Assembly: GCA_963972255.1 (NCBI GenBank)
Contig: CAXATO010000014.1
Coordinates: forward strand, 49,978-113,977
Origin: UBA1479 sp002706405
GTDB lineage: Bacteria; Pseudomonadota; Alphaproteobacteria; Rhodospirillales; Casp-alpha2
Direction: 5' to 3'
DNA length: 64,000 nucleotides
Both the position numbers and the translations under genes were made by a program. This document shows positions 34,396 to 44,000 of this stretch, piece after piece (the first letter of the stretch is position 1; each line of letters begins with the position of its first letter). The notes under the pieces were generated by a model. That model saw only the letters and a list, made by a program, of their open reading frames with translations, did no database searches and was not told where the DNA came from.

Positions 34396-35886
34396 TCAGT
34401 CCTCGAAGGTGAAGCCGACGGGCCCGATGAGCGCACGGCCGTCCTTGGCGACGACCTTCGGCTTGGCCGGTTTGTCGGCGTGGCGGCCCGTCGATCCGCC
34501 GATAATTCGTTCGATATCGTGCGGCGCCTGGTAGCCGTCCGTGGGGGCGGCGAGCTTGCGCGACGGCGCCGGCTTGACGATGTAGGGGGTGACGATGATG
34601 ACCAGTTCGGATTCCTCGCGCTGGAAGCGGTCGGACTTGAACAAGCTGCCCAGCACCGGCACGTCGCCGAGCCCGGGAAATTCGGAAATGCTGTGGGTCA
34701 CGTTGTTCTGCAACAGACCGGCGATGGCGAAGCTTTGGCCCGATCCCAGTTCGACCGTGGTTTCCGCCCGCCGCGTGGTCAGCGACGGAATCTGAAAGTT
34801 GTTGAGGGTCACCGCATTGGCGTTGGACAACTGGCTGACTTCGGGGCGGACATGCAGGTTGATGCGGCTGTCGCCGGAAATCGTCGGCGTGAAGGCCAGC
34901 GACACGCCGAATTCCTTGAACTCGATGACCACCCGGTCGCTGCCCTCCGGCACCAGGATCGGAAACTCGCCGCCCGCCAGGAAACTGGCCGTCTCGCCGG
35001 ACATGGCGGTCAGGTTGGGTTCGGCCAGGACGGTGACCAGGCCTTCTTCCTCCAGCGCGTCGATCACGCCGTTGACGTCGAAGGTGAATTTGCCGTTGCC
35101 GGCGGAAAAGGTGCCGGGATTGGCGGTCAGGGTTTGGTTGATGACATTGGCCGCAAAGGGATTGGCCGTGGCGACGCCAAAGGCGAAGGCGCCGATGGAG
35201 CCGACCGCATTCCAGTTGAAGCCGAGTTGCTTATCCACGTCACGCGACACTTCGGCGACCCGGACCCGCAAGTTGACCTGGTTGGGGGCGTCGACGCCCA
35301 GCCGGTTGATGACGTTCTCCGGCGCACCGGCGAAGGATTCGGCGAGGCGGCGGATGTCCTCGGCCTTGGCCGCCGTCGTCACGACCCCGTCGACGACCAG
35401 CGCGCCGTCGATGCTGTCGACCGTGATGTCGTGGTCCGGCGCCAGCTTGGCAAGGGCTGCGCGCAAACGCGACAGGTTGTGACCAACGGTGATGTCCACA
35501 TTGGCCAACACCCGTTCGGACTGATCGACGGCGTAGAGAGTCGTCTCGCCCGACGCCTTGGCGAACAGGTAGACCAGGGACGGCGACTTGATCTGCACGT
35601 CGGCGATGCGCGGGTCAGCGATGAACACGGTCGAGGCCGGACGCATCAGACGCACCAGGCGACCCTTGTTGACCTCCATCTTGATGTTGGCACCGGCGGG
35701 GCTGATGACCTCGATCCGGCCCGCGTCAACGCCCTGGGCCTCGGCGAAGGCGGCCAGCGGCGGGGCGAACAACAATGCCAGGATCAGCGCCAGCATTACG
35801 CCGGCGGCCAGGATCAGGCGATTCCACCGCTTGATGTCGCGGGGCCGGGGCCTGTCGTCGAAGATGTCCATCGTCTGGGGTCGCAT
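34396..35886 (-). CDS. cpaC: Tad pilus outer-membrane secretin CpaC
   Basis: A 496-residue secretin. It has an N-terminal helix (residues 24-48) serving as signal, a pilus-assembly N-terminal domain (VNKGRLVRLMRPASTVFIADPRIADVQIKSPSLVYLFAKASGETTLYAVD), a BON-like part and a secretin domain with VTVLAEPNLTAMSGETASFLAGGEFPI and SISEFPGLGDVPVLGSLFKSDRFQREESELVIIVTPYIV. It forms the outer-membrane channel for the Flp pilus. It lies 14 bp after cpaB and about 70 bp before cpaD. Confidence 0.96.
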   Translation of the reverse strand: MRPQTMDIFDDRPRPRDIKRWNRLILAAGVMLALILALLFAPPLAAFAEAQGVDAGRIEVISPAGANIKMEVNKGRLVRLMRPASTVFIADPRIADVQIKSPSLVYLFAKASGETTLYAVDQSERVLANVDITVGHNLSRLRAALAKLAPDHDITVDSIDGALVVDGVVTTAAKAEDIRRLAESFAGAPENVINRLGVDAPNQVNLRVRVAEVSRDVDKQLGFNWNAVGSIGAFAFGVATANPFAANVINQTLTANPGTFSAGNGKFTFDVNGVIDALEEEGLVTVLAEPNLTAMSGETASFLAGGEFPILVPEGSDRVVIEFKEFGVSLAFTPTISGDSRINLHVRPEVSQLSNANAVTLNNFQIPSLTTRRAETTVELGSGQSFAIAGLLQNNVTHSISEFPGLGDVPVLGSLFKSDRFQREESELVIIVTPYIVKPAPSRKLAAPTDGYQAPHDIERIIGGSTGRHADKPAKPKVVAKDGRALIGPVGFTFED

Positions 35887-35900
35887 GACGGTCCGCCCTT

Positions 35901-36902
35901 TCAGAAGTTGGCCTGTTCGGCCTTGTCGGCGCGGATCACGTTGACTCCGCGCGCACGCGCGCCCGGCCCGAAACGCTTGTCGCCGAGCATGCTCATGATG
36001 TCGAATTCAAGGGTGTAGCTGCCGCTTTGGTCTTGCGGTGCGGCCTCGGTTTCCATGGCGCCGACGGCCTGCGCGACATCCGTGAAACGGTCCTGGCCGA
36101 CGCCCGCGTTATCGTGGCGGGCCAGGGCGTGCAGGCTCAGGCTGACACCCCCCATCTTGAGCGCCAGGGCGACCTTCTCCGCCTGCTTGGGCGTGACTTC
36201 CAGGGTCGCGGTCTTGGCGATCTTGGCCTCGCCGTCACCGGCCTCGACCTTCTGATCCATGGCGATGATGCGGGTGCCCGACAGCAGGGTTTCGGAAAAA
36301 TCGATCTTCTTCACCTTGCTGCCCTCGGCGTCGCCGCGCCGGGTTTCAACACGCAGCTGGCCGATGAAAATGACGTCGACCCGATCACCCGGGAAAATGA
36401 ACCCTGCGATCCCCGTGGTTGCATTGACGGGGACAGAGACGGCGCGCTTGCCGGGCGCCAGCACCGCCGCCAGGAAACCGCGCTCGCCCGGCTGCACCAG
36501 CTTGAGCGCCGTCACCGGCTCCCCCGCCGTGATGCGGGCGCGCACGACGGCGCCGTTGAACACGGCCTTGCCGCGCTTCGGGGATGCGGCGGCATCGGCA
36601 TTGCCCGCAGCCGGCATGACCCCTTTCGGCTTTTGACCTTCGACAATGTAGCCGTCGGCGATCCCGTCCTTGGGCCAGGCCGCCCAGCGCAAATCCTCGG
36701 CGCGGACGAAGCGGCCGGCTTCCATGGTCTGCTTCGCGACCAGGACCCGCCGTGTCTCCGTGGCTTGCGCGGCCTGGGCGGGACGTGCCTTGAACGCCGC
36801 CTGCTGCTGGGCAATCCAGCTGCGGGCGAACAACGCCGTTCCGGCGGCGGCGACCAGAGCCACGACGATCAGCAAAATGCCGCGAATGGAGATTGAGGAC
36901 AT
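35901..36902 (-). CDS. cpaB: Tad pilus assembly protein CpaB/RcpC
   Basis: A 333-residue protein with an N-terminal helix (residues 8-28), a SAF domain (VLVAKQTMEAGRFVRAEDLRWAAWP) and the RcpC/CpaB domain (RAVSVPVNATTGIAGFIFPGDRVDVIFI). The start ATG 36902 has an AGGAGG ribosome site. In the Tad system CpaB works with the secretin in the periplasm. Confidence 0.95.
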   Translation of the reverse strand: MSSISIRGILLIVVALVAAAGTALFARSWIAQQQAAFKARPAQAAQATETRRVLVAKQTMEAGRFVRAEDLRWAAWPKDGIADGYIVEGQKPKGVMPAAGNADAAASPKRGKAVFNGAVVRARITAGEPVTALKLVQPGERGFLAAVLAPGKRAVSVPVNATTGIAGFIFPGDRVDVIFIGQLRVETRRGDAEGSKVKKIDFSETLLSGTRIIAMDQKVEAGDGEAKIAKTATLEVTPKQAEKVALALKMGGVSLSLHALARHDNAGVGQDRFTDVAQAVGAMETEAAPQDQSGSYTLEFDIMSMLGDKRFGPGARARGVNVIRADKAEQANF

Positions 36903-36911
36903 GAGGGCCTC

Positions 36912-37436
36912 CTAGCCGGCCAGGGCCGCGGCGCCCAGTAAGGGCGGCACAGGCATGGTGATGAAGGTCGCGGTGACGATGGCCACGGCATAGGGCACGT
37001 CGCGGCCGATCAGGGTCTGTGCCATCCCGGTTTCTCCCCGCTCGGCCAGGAATTGCGCCGCGACCAGCCGCCAGTGCGACAATTGAACCAGGGCCATGAC
37101 GCCGCCGACCAGGGCCGTGACGAGCACGAAGTCGAGAAACGCCGCCGGGCCGACCCACAGGCTGACCGCGGCCATCAGTTTCACGTCGCCGCCGCCGAAT
37201 AGACCAAGGGCGAATAAGGCCGTCCCGCCTGCCAGAACGGCGGCGGCCAGCGTCAGGGAGCCGACAACATCGACACCGGCCCCCGGCAACAAGGCATAGA
37301 CGGGGAACAGGGCCGCGACGGCCAAGGTCACTGAATTGGGGATGCGGTATTCCTGCAGATCGGTCAGGACCGCCAGCCCAAGAAGGCCGGTGAAAAGGGT
37401 CAAGGGAAATGCGTGGATCGCGGCCGTGAGGGACAT
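36912..37436 (-). CDS. cpaA: Flp prepilin peptidase CpaA/TadV
   Basis: A 174-residue polytopic aspartyl protease (A24) that cleaves Flp-type prepilins. The two catalytic aspartates lie in LTDLQEYRIPNS (about residue 26) and in FGGGDVKLMAAV (about residue 83). It has about five helices. It lies about 280 bp downstream of the pilin gene, with a large hairpin between, and 9 bp before cpaB. Confidence 0.95.
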   Translation of the reverse strand: MSLTAAIHAFPLTLFTGLLGLAVLTDLQEYRIPNSVTLAVAALFPVYALLPGAGVDVVGSLTLAAAVLAGGTALFALGLFGGGDVKLMAAVSLWVGPAAFLDFVLVTALVGGVMALVQLSHWRLVAAQFLAERGETGMAQTLIGRDVPYAVAIVTATFITMPVPPLLGAAALAG

Positions 37437-37596
37437 GGGATGGGCCTTTTCCGACTTGGCGGGTGACTGGGATGAAATCGCCCGCCCGGGTTCACGTAAC
37501 GCTCTGCTCTCTTTTTTATCGTCAGGTAAATTGACTAACTAATGTCTCGCCTGGCCGGCCGATCAATTGGCCTGGCCGGGGCTCCGCCCCCTCCCC

Positions 37597-37649
37597 CTTC
37601 GGGCCTTCGAAACCTGAGGACTGGTTTCTGGGGAAATGAAGGCCCGAAG
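37597..37649 (-). other. large intercistronic stem-loop between flp and cpaA
   Basis: A perfect 12-bp outer stem (CTTCGGGCCTTC with GAAGGCCCGAAG) is continued by an inner 6-bp stem (GAAACC with GGTTTC) around an 8-nt loop, with a 9-nt bulge on one side. A second short GGGGC/GCCCC hairpin follows at 37579-37591. There is no T run. Its place just after the abundant pilin message suggests partial termination or 3'-end protection, letting flp be expressed above cpaABC. This is inference. Confidence 0.7.
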
Positions 37650-37714
37650 TACGAACCCATTGCAGGTTCTGGGGAGGGACATGGAGATCGTGGGGCAGTG
37701 TTTATTGCCCGGAA

Positions 37715-37897
37715 TTACTCGCTGACGGCTTCGTCGAGCTTGCCCGAAACCGTGGTGAACATGGTTTCCAGGGATTCACCCATGGTGGTCAGGGCACCGA
37801 TGGCGGCGACCGACACCAGGGCGGCGATCAGGCCGTATTCGATGGCCGTGGCGCCGGACTCGTCCTGCAGCAATTTATTGATGATGGTGGTCTTCAT
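37715..37897 (-). CDS. flp: Flp-type pilin subunit
   Basis: A 60-residue prepilin. The short basic leader ends in Gly, and the mature part begins ATAIEYGLIAALVSVAAIG, with the Glu-Tyr pair at positions 5-6 that marks Flp/Fap pilins. An AGGAGA ribosome site lies 6 nt upstream of the ATG. It is the major pilus subunit, cleaved by the downstream CpaA and polymerised by CpaF/TadB/TadC. Confidence 0.97.
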   Translation of the reverse strand: MKTTIINKLLQDESGATAIEYGLIAALVSVAAIGALTTMGESLETMFTTVSGKLDEAVSE

Positions 37898-37965
37898 GGC
37901 TTCTCTCCTGAAACATTCTTCGTGGTTCGGCGTGAACCTCGATGCCCAATTTTCTATGCCTAAAG

Positions 37966-37995
37966 TTATAAGTCAAAAATATTATTTGAACTCAA
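37966..37995 (-). promoter_or_regulatory. candidate flp promoter
   Basis: On the minus strand TTGAGT (-35, 37990-37995) and TTATAA (-10, 37966-37971) are 18 bp apart, giving a leader of about 60 nt. It lies in a strikingly AT-rich gap between the divergent flp and tadG genes, which also holds the palindrome TTTACGTAAA at 38054-38063. Confidence 0.5.
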
Positions 37996-38071
37996 AATTT
38001 GAATACTTAAGAAATACATTTAAATAAAATTTTATCTAATTTTTACATGTTGTTTTACGTAAACGTTTCAT

Positions 38072-38100
38072 TTGACCGGGGTTTTTTCTATAAATATTAC
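38072..38100 (+). promoter_or_regulatory. candidate tadG promoter
   Basis: TTGACC (38072-38077) and TATTAC (38095-38100) with 17-bp spacing, placing the start of transcription near 38107 and about 20 nt before ATG 38126. This matches the sigma-70 pattern well at -35 and moderately at -10. Confidence 0.5.
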
Positions 38101-38125
38101 TGCGTCGGCACAGGGAACCCCTGAT

Positions 38126-39580
38126 ATGACGCAACTCTTTGATATGTCTGAAAAAATCCTGACCCGCCTGGGCGCGTGCCGGCGCGGCGGCGTCGCCGTT
38201 TTCCTCGCGCTCGCCATTATTCCGATCGTCGGGTTCGTCGGCATCGGCACGGATGTCGCCCGCGCCTACCTGGTCAAATCGCGCCTGTCGTCGGCGCTCG
38301 ACGCGGCGGCGCTGGCCGGGGGACGGTCCTTCTTCCTGCCGACCCGCGATGCCGACATCGACATGTTCTTTGCGGCCAACTTCCCGCCGGGCTATCTCGG
38401 GGCCACGGTGACGGGGCCGATCAAGTTTCCCGATGTCGATAACGAGACCCTGGAGCTGACCGCCTCGGCGGTCATCCCGACCAGTTTCATGCGCATCCTG
38501 GGATTTGAGGACGTCACCGTATCCGCCTACTCCCAGGTCAAACGCGAGTTGATCGCCCTGGACGTGGTGCTGGCCATCGACATGTCCGGCTCCATGTCCT
38601 CGGGCGCCATCGGCGGCGGCTCGCGCATCGCCGCGGCGCGGTCAGCCGCCCATACCTTGATCGACATCCTGTTCGGCACCGCGCCGGACAAGGACCTTTT
38701 GGGCATCGGCTTGGTGCCCTGGAATTCCAAGGTCAATGTCACGATTGACGGCGAAATCTATGATCCCGCCCTGACCACCGAAGATCCCGTCGCCGCCTTC
38801 TCCCACCCGGTAACGGGAGCCGCGCAAAGTGCCGTGTTCTCGGTCAACACCTCACCGGTGCCGCTGCTGAACGACCCCGGCCCCGATTGGACCGGCTGCG
38901 TGTTCCAGCGCTATTCGGACGACGGCGACGATGACAACGACGGCGATACCCTTCTGGACATCGGCCGGATCGGAACCAAGGACTGGGTCGCCTGGGAGCC
39001 GATCGGCCCGGACGGCGATCCCCTGCCCGGCTGGAACGAGTGCGCCATGTCCGTGGGCGGCAACGAATGCGGGCCCTGCCTGACCCACGGCATCACGCCG
39101 CTGCAGCATTCCAAGGCCGTCATCAAAGGAAAGATCGACGACCTGACATCGCCCCAGGGGCAGACCAACATTCCCCAGGGTTTGGGCTGGGCCTGGCGGG
39201 TGCTGAAACCGTCGGCCCCCTTTACGGAAGCGATCCCCGATCCCCCGTACCGCCGCCAGCAGGCGATCCTGCTGCTGACCGATGGCGAGAACGTCGGCGG
39301 GTCGGGCGACGGCTATAAGGGCGTCTGGGGCACGGGCGGCACCGCCCATGATGAAATGAACAGCCGGCTGCAAACCCTTGCCGACAACATCAAGGCCGAC
39401 GGCGTCATCGTTTACGTCATCCAGTTCGCCAACAACGACGAAGATCTGAAAACCCTGCTCAAGCAGGTCGCCAGCGGCCCCGACGCCCCCTATTACCACC
39501 TGGCGCCGGGGGCGGAAGAACTGCAGACCGTGTTCCGCGAAGTCGCCAACCATCTGACCGAATTGCGGCTCTCTAAATAG
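38126..39580 (+). CDS. tadG: TadG-like pilus protein with von Willebrand factor A domain
   Basis: A 484-residue protein of the TadG type. A pseudopilin-like N-terminus (RRGGVAVFLALAIIPIVGFVGIGTDVARAYLVKSRLSSALDAAALAGG, typical of TadG) anchors it in the inner membrane. A vWA domain follows, with MIDAS motif DMSGSM at about residue 152 and LLLTDGEN later. An acidic Asp/Asn-rich insert (SDDGDDDNDGD) near residue 275 and four cysteines (NECAMSVGGNECGPC) lie inside the domain. ATG 38126 is chosen over upstream codons because it follows an AGGGAAC site and the predicted promoter. It diverges from flp. Confidence 0.9.
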   Translation: MTQLFDMSEKILTRLGACRRGGVAVFLALAIIPIVGFVGIGTDVARAYLVKSRLSSALDAAALAGGRSFFLPTRDADIDMFFAANFPPGYLGATVTGPIKFPDVDNETLELTASAVIPTSFMRILGFEDVTVSAYSQVKRELIALDVVLAIDMSGSMSSGAIGGGSRIAAARSAAHTLIDILFGTAPDKDLLGIGLVPWNSKVNVTIDGEIYDPALTTEDPVAAFSHPVTGAAQSAVFSVNTSPVPLLNDPGPDWTGCVFQRYSDDGDDDNDGDTLLDIGRIGTKDWVAWEPIGPDGDPLPGWNECAMSVGGNECGPCLTHGITPLQHSKAVIKGKIDDLTSPQGQTNIPQGLGWAWRVLKPSAPFTEAIPDPPYRRQQAILLLTDGENVGGSGDGYKGVWGTGGTAHDEMNSRLQTLADNIKADGVIVYVIQFANNDEDLKTLLKQVASGPDAPYYHLAPGAEELQTVFREVANHLTELRLSK

Positions 39581-39739
39581 CAGGCAGAGGATGGGCGGCG
39601 CGACTCATCGGCCGCCGGTCATCCGGCGGCGCTTCGTATACAATTCGTTACAATTGCCCGCTCGCAATGGATTCCGACTTGCCGTAGTATTTTCCCGTAT
39701 TGCGTACATTCCTACGGGGAACGGAACCACCGAAATTCA

Positions 39740-40957
39740 ATGAAGACGTTTTCGTCTCGGCGCTTGGCGCTTGGCGTTCTGCTGATTGCTGTCGGCACGG
39801 GTGCCTATTTCATGCTGGCCGGCGGGCCTTCCGCCGATAAGCCCGTGGGCAAGGCGGGCGGCAAACCACCGACCCCGGTCATGGTCGCCAAAGTGACGAC
39901 CCGCACGATGCCGGTCACCATCCGCGCCATCGGCACGATCCAGGCATTGGCCACGGTTTCCGTGCGTTCGCGCGTCGACGGCCAGATCATGGAAGCGGCC
40001 TTTACCGAAGGCCAGACCGTGGCCAAGGGCGACCCGCTGTTCCATATCGACCCCCGGCCCTTCCAGGCCCGCCTGCGCGAGGCCGAGGCCAACCTGACCC
40101 GCGACCGCGCCAACCTGGAAAAGGCGCAGGGCGATTTCCAGCGCTACCAGTCGCTCAGCGGCAAAGGCTTTTCGTCGCAACAGAAATTCGAGGAAGCGCG
40201 GGCCGCCGTGAACGGCCTGTCGGCGACCATCCGCGCCGGGCAGGCGGCCGTGGATATCGCCAAGCTGAACCTGGAGTTCGCCACCGTCCGGGCCCCCCTG
40301 GGCGGCCGCACGGGCAGTGTCCTGGTCCAGGCCGGCAACCTGGTCAAGGCCGATGACCCGCAGCCCCTGGTGGTCATCAATCAGGTCGACCCCATCCTCG
40401 CGGCCCTGTCCGTGCCCGAATCGCATCTGGCCGAGATCAAGCGGCGGCTTGCCGAAGGCACCCTGGCGGTCGAGGCCACCGTGCCCGACAGCAAGCGCCC
40501 GCCGGTCCGCGGCCGTGTCGTGTTCATCAACAACGCCGTCGACACCCAGACCGGCACAATCCTGCTGAAGGCCGAATTCCAGAACGGCGATGGGTTCCTG
40601 ACCCCGGGACAATTCGTGCGCGTCGTCATCGAGATGGACTCGATCGAAAATGCCGCCGTGGTCCCCGAACGCGCCGTGCAGACCGGCCAGAAAGGCAATT
40701 ACGTCTTTGTCGTCAATCCCGCCGACCTGACGGTGCAGCCCAAACCGGTGACCCTCGGCCCGTCGGTCGACGGTTTCGTCGCCATCAGCGACGGCCCGAA
40801 GCCCGGCGATACGGTTGTCACCGACGGCCAGTTGCGCCTGTTCAAGGGCGCCAAGGTGTCTTTCAAGGCGGACGGCGCCAAGGGGCCCAAGGGCGAAAAG
40901 AGAACAGGCGACGCGGCACCGGCAACGGATGGCGGCGCGGGTAAAGCGGGCGGCTGA
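39740..40957 (+). CDS. RND efflux periplasmic adaptor (MdtA-like)
   Basis: A 405-residue membrane-fusion protein. It has an N-terminal helix (residues 8-26), a lipoyl half (VSVRSRVDGQIMEAAFTEGQTVAKGDPLFHIDPRPFQARL), a coiled-coil hairpin (about residues 112-175), the second lipoyl half (LEFATVRAPLGGRTGS) and beta-barrel/membrane-proximal parts (TGTILLKAEFQN, LTPGQFVRVV). The C-terminus is Gly/Lys-rich. It pairs with the pump gene that starts 64 bp downstream. Confidence 0.95.
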   Translation: MKTFSSRRLALGVLLIAVGTGAYFMLAGGPSADKPVGKAGGKPPTPVMVAKVTTRTMPVTIRAIGTIQALATVSVRSRVDGQIMEAAFTEGQTVAKGDPLFHIDPRPFQARLREAEANLTRDRANLEKAQGDFQRYQSLSGKGFSSQQKFEEARAAVNGLSATIRAGQAAVDIAKLNLEFATVRAPLGGRTGSVLVQAGNLVKADDPQPLVVINQVDPILAALSVPESHLAEIKRRLAEGTLAVEATVPDSKRPPVRGRVVFINNAVDTQTGTILLKAEFQNGDGFLTPGQFVRVVIEMDSIENAAVVPERAVQTGQKGNYVFVVNPADLTVQPKPVTLGPSVDGFVAISDGPKPGDTVVTDGQLRLFKGAKVSFKADGAKGPKGEKRTGDAAPATDGGAGKAGG

Positions 40958-41021
40958 CCGGGGCCATCGGTCCCCGCAGCACCCAGGGAAGGAGCGGACC
41001 GAACAGGCCGCAAAACGAACG

Positions 41022-44000
41022 ATGAATCTGTCCGAGCTTTGCATCCGCCGACCGGTCATGACGACCCTCGTCATGCTGGGGCTTGTCCTGTTCGGGGTGT
41101 TCGCCTATCGCGGCCTGCCGGTCTCGGAACTGCCCAACGTCGATTATCCGACCATCGAAGTCACCGCCACGCTTCCCGGAGCCAATCCGGAAACCATGGC
41201 CGCCGCCGTGGCGACGACGCTCGAAGGCCAGTTCTCGCGCATTGCCGGCGTGCGCAACATGACCTCGATCAGCGCCTCGGGCACCTCGCGCATCACCCTT
41301 GAGTTCGAGTTGAACCGCAACATCGACGCGGCGGCGCTGGACGTCCAGTCGGCCATTTCGACGGCGCTCCGCTCCCTGCCCGACGACATGACCGACCCAC
41401 CGTCGTTCCGCAAGATCAACCCCGCCGACTTCGCCATCTTCTACATCGGGCTGTCGTCGGACACGCTGCCGATCTCCATGGTCAACGAGTTCGCGGAAAC
41501 CATGCTGGCGCAGCAGCTATCGACCATCAACGGCGTCGCCCAGGTGCAGATCTGGGGCCAGCAGAAGTTCGCCGTGCGCGCTCAGGTCGACCCGGATGCC
41601 CTGGCGACCCGCGGCATCGCCATCGGCGAGGTCGAACAGGCGATCCGCGGCGGCAATAGCTATCAGCCGACGGGCACCCTGAACGGCCCCGACCGCGCCA
41701 TCGCCGTGAAGACCACGGGCCAGATGAGCAACGCCGCCGCCTATAACAAGTTGATCGTCGCCTACCGCAACGGCGCCCCTGTCCGCCTGTCGGAAATCGG
41801 CACGGCCATCGACGGGGTCGAGGCGACCCGCGTCGCCACCTATTTCGGCGAGCGCCAGGGCATCATGCTGGCGGTCTACCGGCAGCCCGGCTCCAACACC
41901 GTGCAGATCGTCAAGCAAATCAACGACATCCTGCCCGTGTTCCGCCAGCAACTGCCCGAGTCCGTGAACCTGGAAGTCATGTACGACCGCGCCCAATCGA
42001 TCGAGGAAGCGATCCTGGACGTGGAGTTCACGCTGATGCTGGCCTCGGCCCTGGTCGTGCTGGTGATCTTCCTGTTCCTGCGCAATCTGGCGGCCACGGT
42101 GATCGCCAGTATCGCGCTGCCGATCTCGGTGATCGGCACGTTCTCAATCATGTATGTGATGGGCTTCTCGCTTAACAACCTGAGCCTGCTGGCCTTGACC
42201 CTGTCCGTCGGCTTCGTCGTCGACGACGCCATCGTGATGCTGGAAAACATCATCCGCCACAAGGAAAAGGGCCTGAGCTCCATGCAGGCCGCCCTCAAGG
42301 GCTCGCGGGAAATCGGCTTCACCATTCTGTCCATGACCCTGTCCCTGGTCGCCGTATTCATCCCCGTCATGTTCATGGGCGGCATGGTCGGGCGCCTGCT
42401 GCACGAATTCGCCATGACCATCAGTGTGACCATCATCGTGTCGGGCATCGTGTCGCTGATGCTGACGCCGATGATGTGCAGCCGCTGGATCTCCGATGCC
42501 GCCCACGGTGCGGAAAAACCAACGCGCGGTTTCATGGCGATGACCGAGCGCGCCTTCGACGCCATGCTGCACGCCTATGACCTGTCACTGCTGTGGTGCC
42601 TGAAGCGCAAGCCGTTCGTGCTGGCCGTGTTCCTGGGTACCCTGGTCGGAACCTGGGGGCTCTATTCCGTAATCCAGAAAGACTTCCTGCCGGCCGAGGA
42701 TACGGGCCGCCTGATCATCTATACCGAGGGCGGCCAGGACGTGTCGTTCGACGCCATGCGACGCTATCAGAAAGAGGTCGCCGACATCGTCAACAAGGAC
42801 CCAAACGTGGCCGCGACCATGTCGCGCGTAGGCGCCGCCGGCAGCCGCATCACCAATAACGCCGGCCTGTTGTTCCTGCGCCTGAAGCCGCGCCACGCCC
42901 GGCCCGACGCCGATATCAATGATGTGGTACAGAACCTGCGGCGCAAGCTGAACAAGGTCGCCGGCATCAAGTCCTTCGTGCGCAACCCGCCGGCGATCCG
43001 CGTCGGCGGGCGGCTGTCCAACGCGCAATACCAGTACACCTTGCAGGACCTGGACCTGGAATCCCTCTACAAATGGGCGGAGATCATGGCGGAGGAACTG
43101 GGCAAGCTGCCCGGCTTCCAGGACGTGACCACGGACCTCAAGATCCGCAGCCCCTCGCTGGTGGTCGACATCGACCGCGACCGCGCCGGCACCATGGGCA
43201 TCAAGGCCGAGGAGATCGAGGCCGTGCTCGCCAACGCCTTCGGCGGGCGCAAGGTGTCGACCATCTATACCGCCGCCAACCAATACGCGGTGATCCTGGA
43301 AGTGGCGCCCGAATTTCAGCAGGATCCGGAAGCGCTCAAGAAGCTTTACATCCGCGCCCCCGGCGACCGCCTGGTGCCGCTGGCCGCCGTGGCGACCCTG
43401 ACCCGCGGCGTATCGCCGCTGACCATCAGCCACCAGGGCCAGATCCCCGCCGTGACGATTTCGTTCAACCTCGCCCCCGAGGTCTCCCTCGGCACGGCCA
43501 TCGACCGGGTCCATGCCCTGGAACGCGCCATACAGGTGCCGGCGACCCTGACCACCAGCTTCCAGGGCACGGCCAAGGTGTTCCAGGAATCCCTGGCCGG
43601 CATGGGCATGCTGCTGGCGCTGGCCATCATCGTCGTCTACATCGTGCTGGGCATTCTCTATGAAAGCTTCATCCACCCGCTGACCATCCTGTCGGGCCTG
43701 CCGGCGGCGGGCGTGGGGGCGCTGCTCGCCCTCATGGCCTTCGACATGCCGCTGACGCTTTACGGCTTCGTCGGCATCATCATGCTGGTGGGGATCGTCA
43801 AGAAGAACGCGATCATGATGATCGACTTCGCCCTGTCGGCACAGCGCGAGGATAACCTCACCCCCGACGAAGCCATCTATCAGGCCTGCCTGATCCGCTT
43901 CCGCCCGATCATGATGACGACCATGGCCGCTCTCATGGGCAGCCTGCCCATCGCCATCGGCTTCGGGCAAGGCGGTGAGGCCCGGGCGCCTTTGGGCCTG

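Noticed and set aside
38007..38023. A possible CtrA site (TTAA...TTAA) between flp and tadG.
   Set aside because: The spacer is 9 bp and not the required 7, and the flanking cytosines are missing; the region is simply AT-rich.
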